Positions 41,992 through 51,680 of a stretch of DNA of 64,000 nt are shown here, in pieces (within the stretch, counting starts at the first letter, position 1; every line of letters begins with the position of its first letter). The DNA lies in NCBI GenBank assembly GCA_013322215.1, contig JAAMEZ010000057.1:37479-101478 (forward strand), in the 5' to 3' direction. The stretch is from Martinezella rhizogenes. GTDB taxonomy: Bacteria; Pseudomonadota; Alphaproteobacteria; Rhizobiales; Rhizobiaceae. The notes below the pieces were generated by a model, which did not search any database, had not been told where the DNA came from, and saw only the letters and a list, made by a program, of their open reading frames with translations. Both the position numbers and the translations under genes were made by a program.

Positions 41992-42824
41992 AATCGAAGT
42001 CCAAATCCAATCTGATCCGCTCGCTCGCCTTGCACGGCCTGCTGGTGCCGCTCGCCATCATCTGGCTGTTTCCGCTCTGGATGATGTTCGTCTTTTCGAC
42101 CATGCCCGATTACGGCATTTTCAGCCCCGGCATCATCCTGACGCCGTCGACAGGTTTCATGGACAATTTTCGGAACCTGCAGGCCGACACCAACTTCGTC
42201 GGCGCGATGACGATCTCCATCATCGTTGCCGTCGTCTACACCTTCCTGTCGGTGCTGCTGACCTCGATGGCCGGATGGGCGCTGGCGCGCTACCAGTTCG
42301 TCGGGCGTTCGGGCGTCATCGGCATCATCCTCGGCACCATCACGCTGCCCTACTCCGTCGTCATCATCCCGCAATTCATCATGGTGGCGCGCGATTTCGG
42401 GTTGGCGAATACGTGGGTCGCGCTGATCGTACCGCCGCTCTTCAATTCGCTCGGCGTACTCTTCATGCGCCAGGCCTTCTCGATGATGCCGGGCGAGCTG
42501 TTCGATGCCGCCCGCGTCGAGGGTGTCAGGGAATGGCAGATCTTCCTGCGCATCGCTCTGCCCCTGGCGCGGCCGACCATGGCGGCGCTCGCCATCATCC
42601 TGTTCCTGGCCTCCTGGAACAATTACCTCTGGCCACTGCTCATCAACTCCCGGCCGGGAATGATGACCGCACCCGTGGCGCTCGGAACACTGATCGGCCT
42701 TACCAGGGTCTCCTGGGGCGGCATCATGGCTGGTGCTGTGATGCTGACGGCACCGATCCTCATCATCTTCGTTCTCCTGCAGCGCCACTTCATCGCCGGC
42801 ATCGCCGCCGGCGCAATCAAATAA
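41988..42824 (+). CDS. ABC sugar transporter permease (MalG/UgpE type)
   Basis: A 278-residue permease with six hydrophobic segments and the EAA loop GELFDAARVEGVREWQIFLR followed by IALPLARPTMAALAI. The N-terminus is short and basic (KSKSKSNLIR), then VPLAIIWLFPLWMMFVFS. It is translationally coupled to the upstream permease and lies 15 bases before the ATPase gene, giving a standard four-gene importer of the carbohydrate uptake transporter 1 family. Confidence 0.95.
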   Translation: MKSKSKSNLIRSLALHGLLVPLAIIWLFPLWMMFVFSTMPDYGIFSPGIILTPSTGFMDNFRNLQADTNFVGAMTISIIVAVVYTFLSVLLTSMAGWALARYQFVGRSGVIGIILGTITLPYSVVIIPQFIMVARDFGLANTWVALIVPPLFNSLGVLFMRQAFSMMPGELFDAARVEGVREWQIFLRIALPLARPTMAALAIILFLASWNNYLWPLLINSRPGMMTAPVALGTLIGLTRVSWGGIMAGAVMLTAPILIIFVLLQRHFIAGIAAGAIK

Positions 42825-42839
42825 TTCCGGGAGATCCGT

Positions 42840-43928
<1,089 letters not shown>

Positions 43929-43984
43929 GCGCTGCCCCCTCCTCCCTCCCAAGACAGCATGCAGATTTAGGAAAGGACGACTTC

Positions 43985-45988
43985 ATGACGACCGACACAC
44001 CAATCCGCTGGGGCATCATCGGCCCCGGCAGGATCGCCCAGACTTTTGCCGATGGTATCGCCCATTCCCGCGGCGGCAAGCTCGTGGCCATTGCCAGCCG
44101 CAATCCGGAGAAGCCGGGCCTCGGCGACGGTTTCCCCGGCGCGCGCATCGTTAGCGGTTACGAAGCCCTGCTTGCCGACAAAGAGATCGACGCCGTCTAC
44201 ATCGCCACGCCGCACACCGGCCATGCCGAATGGGCAATCAAGGCGATCCGCGCCGGCAAGCATGTGCTCGTCGAAAAGCCGATCGCGCTTTCGGCTTTCG
44301 ATGCGGAAGCCATCTACTATGAGGCCAAGAAGGCCGGCGTTTTCGCCGGCGAGGCCTTCATGTATCGCGTCCATCCGCAGACGGCGAAGCTGATCGAACT
44401 CGTCAAGAGCGGCGTGATCGGCGATCTGCGCATCATCCGCTCCTCCTTCGGCTTCAACATGGGGAAGGTCAATCCAGAACACCGGCTGTTTGCCAATGAG
44501 ACCGCCGGCGGCGGCATTCTCGATGTCGGCGGCTATCCGGTTTCGATGGCACGCCTGATCGCCGGTGCGGTCGACGGCAAGCCGTTTCTCGATCCGGACA
44601 AGGTCTCCGGCGTTGGCCATCTCGGCCAGACAGGCGTCGACGAATGGGCTTCCGCCGTCCTGAAATTCCCGAACAACGTCATCGCCGAAGTGTCCTGCTC
44701 GATCATGGCGAACCAGGACAACACGCTGCGCATCATCGGCTCCGAAGGCCGCATCGAGGTAGCCGACTTCTGGTTCGCCTCCGGCCATAAGGGCGGCGTC
44801 GGCAAGATCGAAGTCATCAAGGGCGGCGAGACCCAGACGATCGAGGTCAAGGAAGATCGCTGGCTCTATTCCTTCGAAGTCGACGCGGCTGGCGATGCCA
44901 TTCGCGCCGGACAAAAGGAATTCGCCTATCCCGGCATCAGCTGGGCCGATTCGATCGGCAATCTCCGGGTCCTCGACCAATGGCGCGCTTCGATCGGCCT
45001 CGAATATAGTGTCGAGAAGGCAGCGAAGCGGACGAAGAATATCGCTGGCGCGACCGTCACCAAGGGTAACAGCATTCCGAAGCGCAGCATTCCCGGCATC
45101 TCCAAGCCAGCATCGCTCGTCACGCTCGGCTTCGAATTCTTCCCGAATTTCGCAGCAGCATCGCTGACGCTCGACGCCTTCTATGAAGCGGGCGGCAATG
45201 CCTTCGACACGGCCTACGTCTATGGCGGCGGCAAGACGGAAAGCATCTTTGGCGACTGGCACACGAGCCGCAACGTGCCGCGCGAGGAGATCGTGCTGAT
45301 CGGCAAGGGCGCCCATTCGCCGCTTTGCTACCCGGACATGATCGCCAAGCAGCTCGACCAGTCCCTTAACCGCCTGAAGACCGACTATGTCGACATCTAC
45401 TTCATGCACCGCGACAACACCGACGTTCCGGTCGGCGAGTTCGTGGATGCCATGGATGCCGAGGTGAAGGCTGGCCGTATTCGCGGCATCTTCGGCGGCT
45501 CGAACTGGACGCGCGCCCGCTTCGATGAGGCGATCGCCTATGCCGAAAAGAACGGCAAGACGGCACCGGCCGCCCTTTCCAACAACTTCTCGCTAGCGGA
45601 AATGCTCGACCCGATCTGGGCCGGATGCGTTGCGGCTTCCGACGACGACTGGAAGGCGTGGCTCAACGCCAAGCAGATCCCGAACTTCGCCTGGTCGAGC
45701 CAGGGCCGCGGCTTCTTCACCGACCGCGCCGGCCGCGACAAGCGTGACGACGAGGAATTGGTACGCGTCTGGTATTCCGACCGCAATTTCGGCCGCCGCG
45801 ACAGGGCGATCGAACTGGCGCAGAAGCTCCGCCGCAGCCCGATCCACATCGCGCTTGCCTATGTGGTCGCCCAGCCCTTCCCGGTCATCCCGCTGATCGG
45901 CCCGCGCACGGTCGCCGAGCTGGAAGACAGCCTTTCCGCGCTCGACATCAAGCTGACGCCGGAACAGGTCAAGTGGCTCGAAGGCTGA
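43985..45988 (+). CDS. fusion of Gfo/Idh/MocA oxidoreductase and aldo/keto reductase
   Basis: A 667-residue two-enzyme protein. Residues 1-335 are a Gfo/Idh/MocA dehydrogenase: Rossmann loop GIIGPGRIAQTFADGI, the EKPIALS motif, and GGGILDVGGYPVSMARLI with the catalytic-region Tyr. After a linker of about 30 residues, residues about 368-667 form an aldo/keto reductase barrel. All four catalytic residues are visible: Asp and Tyr in FDTAYVYGGG, Lys in LIGKGAH, His in YFMHRDN. The cofactor-binding end PVIPLIGPRTVAELEDSL is also present. The usual first beta-hairpin of the reductase is absent. Both halves use NAD(P)(H), so an oxidation followed by a reduction on one sugar (epimerisation or isomerisation) with cofactor recycling is plausible. 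Last gene of the importer operon. Confidence 0.9.
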   Translation: MTTDTPIRWGIIGPGRIAQTFADGIAHSRGGKLVAIASRNPEKPGLGDGFPGARIVSGYEALLADKEIDAVYIATPHTGHAEWAIKAIRAGKHVLVEKPIALSAFDAEAIYYEAKKAGVFAGEAFMYRVHPQTAKLIELVKSGVIGDLRIIRSSFGFNMGKVNPEHRLFANETAGGGILDVGGYPVSMARLIAGAVDGKPFLDPDKVSGVGHLGQTGVDEWASAVLKFPNNVIAEVSCSIMANQDNTLRIIGSEGRIEVADFWFASGHKGGVGKIEVIKGGETQTIEVKEDRWLYSFEVDAAGDAIRAGQKEFAYPGISWADSIGNLRVLDQWRASIGLEYSVEKAAKRTKNIAGATVTKGNSIPKRSIPGISKPASLVTLGFEFFPNFAAASLTLDAFYEAGGNAFDTAYVYGGGKTESIFGDWHTSRNVPREEIVLIGKGAHSPLCYPDMIAKQLDQSLNRLKTDYVDIYFMHRDNTDVPVGEFVDAMDAEVKAGRIRGIFGGSNWTRARFDEAIAYAEKNGKTAPAALSNNFSLAEMLDPIWAGCVAASDDDWKAWLNAKQIPNFAWSSQGRGFFTDRAGRDKRDDEELVRVWYSDRNFGRRDRAIELAQKLRRSPIHIALAYVVAQPFPVIPLIGPRTVAELEDSLSALDIKLTPEQVKWLEG

Positions 45989-46021
45989 GATAGGTCTGGC
46001 GCTGTCAAACAGTGCTGAAGC

Positions 46022-46056
46022 AAAAGGCCCATCCGGGAAACCGGATGGGCCTTTTC
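46022..46056 (+). terminator. rho-independent terminator of the importer/fusion operon
   Basis: AAAAGGCCCATCCGG, loop GAAA, CCGGATGGGCCTTTT form a 15-bp stem. On the plus strand it ends in TTTTCATG, about 35 bases after the fusion-gene stop. Being symmetrical, it can also serve the convergent ogt gene. Confidence 0.88.
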
Positions 46057-46081
46057 ATGTCTGCCTGAATGATCGCCAAAG

Positions 46082-46615
46082 TCAGGCGGCGAAATCGAAT
46101 GTCTTCGTGTCCGCGCCCTCAAGCCGCAGCAGATAGGCCTTGCGCTCGAGACCGCCGGCAAATCCCCTGAGATCACCGGCCGAGCCCATCACGCGGTGGC
46201 AGGGCGCGATGATCGAGATCGGGTTGCGGCCATTGGCGGCGCCGACGGCGCGGATCGCCTTTGCCGAGCCGATCTCCGTTGCGATCTGGCGGTAGCTGCG
46301 CGTCTCGCCGAAAGGGATGGCGAGCAGCGCCTGCCATACCTTCTGCTGGAACTCTGTTCCGGCAAAATCGAGTGGCAGATCGAAAGCCTGTCGTTCGCCG
46401 GCGAAGTATTCGCGGAGTTGCCGCTCTGTCTCCAGCAGCACGGGATGGCTATCATCTTCCGCCACGATCAGCAGGGGCACACGGCCCGGGCGATCATTGT
46501 CCCAGAGGATCGCGGCAAGTCCGTCGTCGCTGCCGACGAGCTTTAGGGCGCCAACCGGCGAGTTCATGATCCGATAGACATAGTGCTTTTCTGTGTTTTT
46601 CTGAGCTTTGGTCAT
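46082..46615 (-). CDS. ogt: methylated-DNA--[protein]-cysteine S-methyltransferase
   Basis: A 177-residue suicide repair protein that takes the alkyl group from O6-alkylguanine in DNA. The active-site Cys139 lies in IIAPCHRVMG (usual PCHRV), preceded by PFGETRSYRQIATEIG and the DNA-binding helix AVGAANGRNP; the later GDLRGFAGGLERKAYLL is typical. The N-terminal RNase H-like part is present, and there is no Ada-type metal domain, so the Ogt class fits. The ATG at 46615 has AAAGGA upstream. Confidence 0.95.
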   Translation of the reverse strand: MTKAQKNTEKHYVYRIMNSPVGALKLVGSDDGLAAILWDNDRPGRVPLLIVAEDDSHPVLLETERQLREYFAGERQAFDLPLDFAGTEFQQKVWQALLAIPFGETRSYRQIATEIGSAKAIRAVGAANGRNPISIIAPCHRVMGSAGDLRGFAGGLERKAYLLRLEGADTKTFDFAA

Positions 46616-46866
46616 GCCGATATCCTTTCTTTGAATTGCGCTCGTGGCATCGGGCGAGATTGCCTCTGATGGAGCGCTTATGTCCCCATTGGATCTTAAA
46701 TGGCGGCCTGCAACCACCCGAAAAGGAACAACGAGCGGCGAAATCCAACATTTCTAACGTCAGTCGCCGAGATCAGAATGACGCAAGCGGCATGGTCAGG
46801 CTTGGGAAAGCGGCTGAGATTGTGTAAAACCGTGGAGAGACACACCGCCAGCATGCGGAGCCCTAC

Positions 46867-47202
46867 ATGACGGTTCGCCCGCCGCGTAACTTCAATCCAT
46901 CGCAAACCAAGGAAACCGGCCTCGGAATCCTTGAATATGAGATGATGTCGGAGAGGGCGAGTTCGCTCGGCCGCCACGGCATGAAGGTCGAGACAGCGCT
47001 TGCCGCCTTGCAGGACGGCGAAGCCAAGGGCAAGCAAGGCGTGGAGCACGAGCGGCTGGTGGATGCTGCCGCCGAAGCCGTCTGGGGCATGTTCATTCAC
47101 CGCGAGATCTGCGGCCTGCGCAACGGCCGTGACGTCATCCAGCGCTACGGCATTCCGAACAAGGTGCTTGCGCGCCTCGGCGCCAGCCCGAGACACCCCT
47201 GA
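46867..47202 (+). CDS. conserved small protein of unknown function
   Basis: A 111-residue soluble protein. It carries LGILEYEMMSERASSLGRHG, a mostly helical middle (ETALAALQDGEAKGKQGVEHERLVDAAAEAVWGMFIHRE is spread over residues 40-80) and an end, RDVIQRYGIPNKVLARLGA, resembling a small helix-turn-helix. The residue composition and codon use match the neighbours, so it is probably real. I do not know a function for it. It is convergent with the ROK gene (three bases between stops) and has 251 bases of non-coding DNA upstream. Confidence 0.68.
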   Translation: MTVRPPRNFNPSQTKETGLGILEYEMMSERASSLGRHGMKVETALAALQDGEAKGKQGVEHERLVDAAAEAVWGMFIHREICGLRNGRDVIQRYGIPNKVLARLGASPRHP

Positions 47203-47205
47203 ATA

Positions 47206-48408
47206 TCAGGATTTCAAGATCGCCGAAAAGCGTGGATCGAAGGCATGGCCGATCGGCTCGGCGGCCGCACCTCGCGCCACGGCCCAGGGGTCGGTCATAC
47301 CCAGCTGCACGCGCGGCAGCGATCGGCCGGGACGATCGGCATTAGAGGGCAGCAGCGGCTGCATGGCCGCGATCAGCCGCGTGGCGAGCGCGACGGGGGC
47401 ACCGCCGCACAGAATCACCGTTTGCGGATCGAAGACGGTTTCGATCAGCTGGACACTCCAGCGCAGATCGATCGCCGCCCTTTCGATCCAGGCGAGAATA
47501 TCGGGATCATCGGCGGCAGCGCGGTCGTTTATGAGGGAGTAGAGGTCCGGCGCCATCGGATCGACGCCGAGGTGATCGTAGAGGGAAGCCAGCGAAGCGC
47601 GATGTTCGAGTTGGGTCTGCTGCCCGCCTGCCGTCAACAGCGCCATGCCGATTTCGCCCGCGTTGCCATGAGCACCGCTATAGAGTTCGCCGCCGAGGAT
47701 GAGCCCCGCGCCGATGCCGTAGCCGACATAGAGGCAAACGGCGTGGTCGAGCCCATGGGCAGCCCCCACCATGCGCTCCGCCGTCGCGCAGGCGGCAGCG
47801 TCGTTCTGAAGGGTCACATTGAGACCGGTTCCGGCCGACAGGGTTTCGAGCAAGGGAAAGCGCTGCCAGGCACCCATCATCCAGGGATTGTCGGCATCCT
47901 CCTGCTCGATGCCGAAAGGACCCGGCATCGCCGCGCCGAGGCCGACGAGGCGCTTCTCGGCCTGTGCGACGCGCTGCCGGAGCTCTGCACGCACATCTTC
48001 TATCAGCTTCAGGACGACGGGCGTGCCCGTCGCCGGTCCGCCGGCCGGCAGGTTCGCTTCCTTGCGGATCAGCACGTTGCCGACGAGATCGACGGCGATG
48101 GCGCGGGTGATGTGGCGGTCGATCTGCAGGCCGATGGCGAAGGCGCCCTCGGGCACAAGACCATAGGGCGTCGAGGGCTGGCCGCGGCCGCGACGCACCG
48201 TTTCCCTAGACGTCACCAGCCCGTCGTTTTCCAGCTCCTCCATGATGTTGGAGACCGTCTGCTTCGTCAGGCGGGTGGCGCGTGCAAGATCGGCGCGGGA
48301 GAGCGCGCCGTTCAGCCTGAGGGCGTCGATGATGACCCGCCGGTTATGGGCGCTGGTGCCTTCGTGGTTCGTTCCGCTCGTAGCCCTGATCGGGCGAATA
48401 TCGTTCAT
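47206..48408 (-). CDS. ROK-family transcriptional regulator (NagC/XylR type)
   Basis: A 400-residue repressor-type ROK protein. The N-terminal winged helix (about 20-80) has NRRVIIDALRLNGALSRADL and RLTKQTVSNIMEELENDGLV. The sugar-binding ROK domain follows, with GLGAAMPGPFG, GYGIGAGLILGGELYSGAHG (ROK signature) and the HGNAGEIG His, although the usual Cys-rich zinc motif after it is not present. It is divergent from the SIS/PfkB/ABC operon with the inverted repeat 48453-48469 between them. The missing zinc cysteines are worth noting, since they help structure many ROK repressors. Confidence 0.9.
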   Translation of the reverse strand: MNDIRPIRATSGTNHEGTSAHNRRVIIDALRLNGALSRADLARATRLTKQTVSNIMEELENDGLVTSRETVRRGRGQPSTPYGLVPEGAFAIGLQIDRHITRAIAVDLVGNVLIRKEANLPAGGPATGTPVVLKLIEDVRAELRQRVAQAEKRLVGLGAAMPGPFGIEQEDADNPWMMGAWQRFPLLETLSAGTGLNVTLQNDAAACATAERMVGAAHGLDHAVCLYVGYGIGAGLILGGELYSGAHGNAGEIGMALLTAGGQQTQLEHRASLASLYDHLGVDPMAPDLYSLINDRAAADDPDILAWIERAAIDLRWSVQLIETVFDPQTVILCGGAPVALATRLIAAMQPLLPSNADRPGRSLPRVQLGMTDPWAVARGAAAEPIGHAFDPRFSAILKS

Positions 48409-48452
48409 CTGTTTTTGCCTCTTGACACCAATAGAATATTGAAGAACAAATT

Positions 48453-48469
48453 AGTCAAGACAATTGACT
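48453..48469. promoter_or_regulatory. candidate ROK operator overlapping divergent -35 boxes
   Basis: AGTCAA-GACAA-TTGACT is an inverted repeat with 6-base arms. Each arm is also a TTGACT-type -35 element, one per strand. On the minus strand TTGACT is followed after 18 bases by CTATTG, a plausible -10 for the ROK gene. The plus-strand -10 is less clear (TTTCAT after 17 bases). Binding here would silence both directions. Confidence 0.5.
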
Positions 48470-48639
48470 TAAAAGAAACCACAGAGTTTCATCAGGGAAC
48501 TTAAGCGAGCTTTCGGGCTCCAGAGACGCGCCGATCGATGTTCGGCAGCCGGCCCGGCCAATTGCCTGCCCGACAACCGATGGCGACGCTTGAGCCGCCA
48601 TTGGAAAAATCGCGTGACTGTCAAAAACTGGAGGATGGA

Positions 48640-49878
48640 ATGTTGAAATCATTGAACAAGACATTGCTCGGCGCAGCGCTGATCGGCGCATCCTTCGCCT
48701 CGCATGCCTTTGCCGAAACCACGATCAATGCCCTCTTCATGGCGCAGGCCGCCTATAGCGAAGCCGACGTGCGGGCCATGACGGATGCCTTCTCCAAGGC
48801 CAATCCGGACATCAAGGTCAATCTCGAATTCGTTCCTTACGAAGGCCTGCATGACAAGACCGTGCTCGCTCAAGGGTCCGGCGGTGGCTACGACGTCGTA
48901 CTCTTCGACGTGATCTGGCCTGCCGAATATGCGACCAACAAGGTTCTGGTCGACGTTTCCTCGCGCATCTCCGACGACACGAAGAAGAGCGTGCTGCCGG
49001 GCGCCTGGACGACGGTCCAGTATGACGGCAAGTACTATGGCATGCCGTGGATTCTCGATACCAAGTACCTGTTCTACAACAAGGAAATCCTGGAAAAGGC
49101 CGGCATCAAGACGCCGCCGAAGACCTGGAACGAGCTCAACGAACAGGCGAAGATCATCAAGGACAAGGGCCTTCTGGCAACGCCGATCGCCTGGAGCTGG
49201 TCGCAGGCCGAAGCCGCGATCTGCGACTACGCCACGCTCGTCAGCGCCTATAAGGGCGACTTCATCAAGGACGGTAAGCCGGACTTCCAGACCGGCGGCG
49301 GCCTCGATGCCCTGAAGTACATGGTCACCAGCTACAAGTCCGGCCTCACCAATCCGAACTCCAAGGAATTCCTCGAAGAGGATGTCCGCAAGGTCTTCGA
49401 AAATGGCGACGCCGCCTTCGCATTGAACTGGACCTACATGTACAACATGGCCAATGACCCGAAGGACAGCAAGGTTGCCGGCAAGGTCGGCGTCGTTCCG
49501 GCACCGGGCGTTACCGGCAAGAGCGAGGCTTCCGCCGTCAACGGCTCGATGGGCCTTGGCATCACCTCGGCCAGCAAACACCCGGACGAAGCCTGGAAGT
49601 ACATCACCTTCATGACCTCGCAGGCGACGCAGAACCAGTATGCCAAGCTCAGCCTGCCGATCTGGGCATCGTCCTATAGCGATCCGGCCGTGACCAAGGG
49701 CCAGGAAGAGCTAATCGCGGCCGCAAAGATCGGCCTCGCCGCCATGTATCCGCGCCCGACGACGCCGAAATATCAGGAACTGTCGACGGCACTGCAGCAG
49801 GCGATCCAGGAATCGCTGCTTGGCCAGTCTTCTCCGGAAGACGCGCTGAAGTCTGCTGCCGACAACAGCGGTCTCTGA
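48640..49878 (+). CDS. ABC transporter sugar-binding protein (family 1)
   Basis: A 412-residue periplasmic binding protein with a Sec signal peptide (NKTLLGAALIGASFASHAFA, cleaved before ETTI). Visible family segments: AFSKANPDIKVNLEFVPYEG, DVVLFDVIWPAEYA, YGMPWILDTKYLFYNKEILE and VNGSMGLGITSASKHPDEAW. The ATG at 48640 has CTGGAGGAT upstream; an open frame continues to 48538. First gene of the operon that runs through the second ATPase (54690). The ligand is probably an amino sugar or a sugar-amine conjugate, judged from the SIS and PfkB genes. Confidence 0.93.
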   Translation: MLKSLNKTLLGAALIGASFASHAFAETTINALFMAQAAYSEADVRAMTDAFSKANPDIKVNLEFVPYEGLHDKTVLAQGSGGGYDVVLFDVIWPAEYATNKVLVDVSSRISDDTKKSVLPGAWTTVQYDGKYYGMPWILDTKYLFYNKEILEKAGIKTPPKTWNELNEQAKIIKDKGLLATPIAWSWSQAEAAICDYATLVSAYKGDFIKDGKPDFQTGGGLDALKYMVTSYKSGLTNPNSKEFLEEDVRKVFENGDAAFALNWTYMYNMANDPKDSKVAGKVGVVPAPGVTGKSEASAVNGSMGLGITSASKHPDEAWKYITFMTSQATQNQYAKLSLPIWASSYSDPAVTKGQEELIAAAKIGLAAMYPRPTTPKYQELSTALQQAIQESLLGQSSPEDALKSAADNSGL

Positions 49879-49950
49879 TAGTCTTATCGGGCGGTGCCAG
49901 TCACCGCCCGCCTCTCGACCCTCCATGAAGAATGAAAGAAGGGGCCTGCC

Positions 49951-50835
49951 ATGTCCGGCACCTCTATGACAACTCGCGCCTGGCTTTTGATGCTGCCGCT
50001 GCTTGTGGTGATGATCGCCGTCATCGGCTGGCCTCTCGTCGACACGGTCGGCCTTTCTTTCACCGATGCAAAGCTTGTGGGAACCGGCGGCAATTTCGTC
50101 GGCATCGACAACTACACGAAGATGCTGGCGAACTCCAATTTCCAGCGCACCCTGATCACCACGGCCTGGTTCGCGATCATTTCCGTCGCCGCTGAAATGG
50201 TGCTCGGCGTGCTGGCCGCGCTGCTGCTCAACCAGAATTTTAGGGGTCGCGGCGTGCTGCGCGCGCTGATGATCCTGCCCTGGGCGCTGCCAACCGTCGT
50301 CAACGCGACGCTCTGGCGGCTGATCTACAATCCGGAATATGGCGCGCTGAATGCAGCGCTCACCCAGCTTGGCCTGCTCGACGCCTACCGCTCCTGGCTT
50401 GGCGAACCGGGCACGGCGCTGACGGCACTCATCGTTGCCGACTGCTGGAAGAATTTCCCGCTGGTCGCGCTGATCGCGCTCGCCGCCCTGCAGGCCGTGC
50501 CGCGCGACATCACGGCCGCCTCGCTGGTCGATGGCGCCGGACCCTTCAAGCGCTTCCGCTTCGTCATCCTGCCCTATCTTGTCGGACCGCTGATGGTGGC
50601 GCTGGTGCTGCGCACCATCGAGGCATTCAAGGTTTTCGACATCATCTGGGTGATGACGCGCGGCGGCCCGGCAAACAGCACGCGCACGCTGTCCATCCTC
50701 GTCTATCAGGAGGCCTTCTCCTTCCAGCGCGCGGGGTCCGGCGCGTCGCTCGCCCTGATCGTGACGCTGCTGGTTACGGTGCTGGCCGCCGCCTATGCCG
50801 CCCTTGTCCGCAAAACCGCAGGGAGTGCCACCTGA
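49951..50835 (+). CDS. ABC sugar transporter permease (MalF type)
   Basis: A 294-residue permease with six hydrophobic segments (first: AWLLMLPLLVVMIAVIGWPL). The EAA loop is AVPRDITAASLVDGAGPFKR, followed by FVILPYLVGPLMVALVL. GAAAGAAGGGG lies upstream of the ATG. Its stop overlaps the next start by one base (TGATG). Confidence 0.95.
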   Translation: MSGTSMTTRAWLLMLPLLVVMIAVIGWPLVDTVGLSFTDAKLVGTGGNFVGIDNYTKMLANSNFQRTLITTAWFAIISVAAEMVLGVLAALLLNQNFRGRGVLRALMILPWALPTVVNATLWRLIYNPEYGALNAALTQLGLLDAYRSWLGEPGTALTALIVADCWKNFPLVALIALAALQAVPRDITAASLVDGAGPFKRFRFVILPYLVGPLMVALVLRTIEAFKVFDIIWVMTRGGPANSTRTLSILVYQEAFSFQRAGSGASLALIVTLLVTVLAAAYAALVRKTAGSAT

Positions 50836-51680
50836 TGGAACGCCAGAGCCCGCTGTTTACCTGCTTCATCTATGTCTGCGCCATCCTGCTCGCCGCCGTC
50901 ATCCTCGCGCCGATCGCCTGGCTCTTCATCATGAGTATTTCGCCGGCTGCCGATCTTGCCGCCAAACCGCTGCGCTGGTGGCCGCAGACGGTTGATTTCT
51001 CGCGCTACAAAGTGCTCTTGTCGACGCTGGAAAACAGCGAGGGCGCCGCCTTCACCTCGTCGCTGCGCAACAGCATCGAAGTGGCTGGGATGGCGACGAT
51101 CGCCGCGATCGCGCTCGCCATCCCCGCCGGCTGGGCCGTATCGCGCACGCCGTCCGTGGGATGGTCGCTCTCCATGGTCATCGCCACCTACATGCTGCCG
51201 CCGGTCGCGCTCGCCGTGCCGCTCTATATGGGCCTTGCCCATCTCGGCTTGCTCAACAACATCTTCGGCCTGGCACTCGTCTATCTGACGATCCTGGCGC
51301 CGTTCACGACCTGGCTGATGAAATCAGGCTTCGATTCCATCCCCAAAGAGATCGAGGCAGCCGCAATGATCGACGGCGCCGGGCTGTTCCAGACCTTGAA
51401 GATCATCACACTGCCGCTTGCCATGCCCGTGATGGCGACTTCAGCGCTCTTCGCCTTCCTGCTTGCCTGGGATGAATTCTTCTATGCGCTGCTCTTCACG
51501 TCAGACCAGCGCGCAAAAACCCTCACCGTCGCCATAGCGGATCTCGCCGGCGGCCGTGTCTCGGATTACGGACTGATCGCGACTGCCGGCGTGCTGGCCG
51601 CCCTGCCTCCGGTGCTGATCGGTCTTGTCATGCAACGCGCCCTGATCTCGGGCCTGACCAATGGCGGCGTCAAGGGATGA
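50835..51680 (+). CDS. ABC sugar transporter permease (MalG type)
   Basis: A 281-residue permease with six hydrophobic segments. The EAA loop reads IPKEIEAAAMIDGAGLFQTL and is followed by ITLPLAMPVMATSALF, then LAWDEFFYALLFTS, typical of MalG-like subunits. It is coupled to both neighbours (1 base overlap upstream, 4 bases downstream). The ATPase for this importer is at the end of the operon rather than next to the permeases. Confidence 0.95.
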   Translation: MERQSPLFTCFIYVCAILLAAVILAPIAWLFIMSISPAADLAAKPLRWWPQTVDFSRYKVLLSTLENSEGAAFTSSLRNSIEVAGMATIAAIALAIPAGWAVSRTPSVGWSLSMVIATYMLPPVALAVPLYMGLAHLGLLNNIFGLALVYLTILAPFTTWLMKSGFDSIPKEIEAAAMIDGAGLFQTLKIITLPLAMPVMATSALFAFLLAWDEFFYALLFTSDQRAKTLTVAIADLAGGRVSDYGLIATAGVLAALPPVLIGLVMQRALISGLTNGGVKG

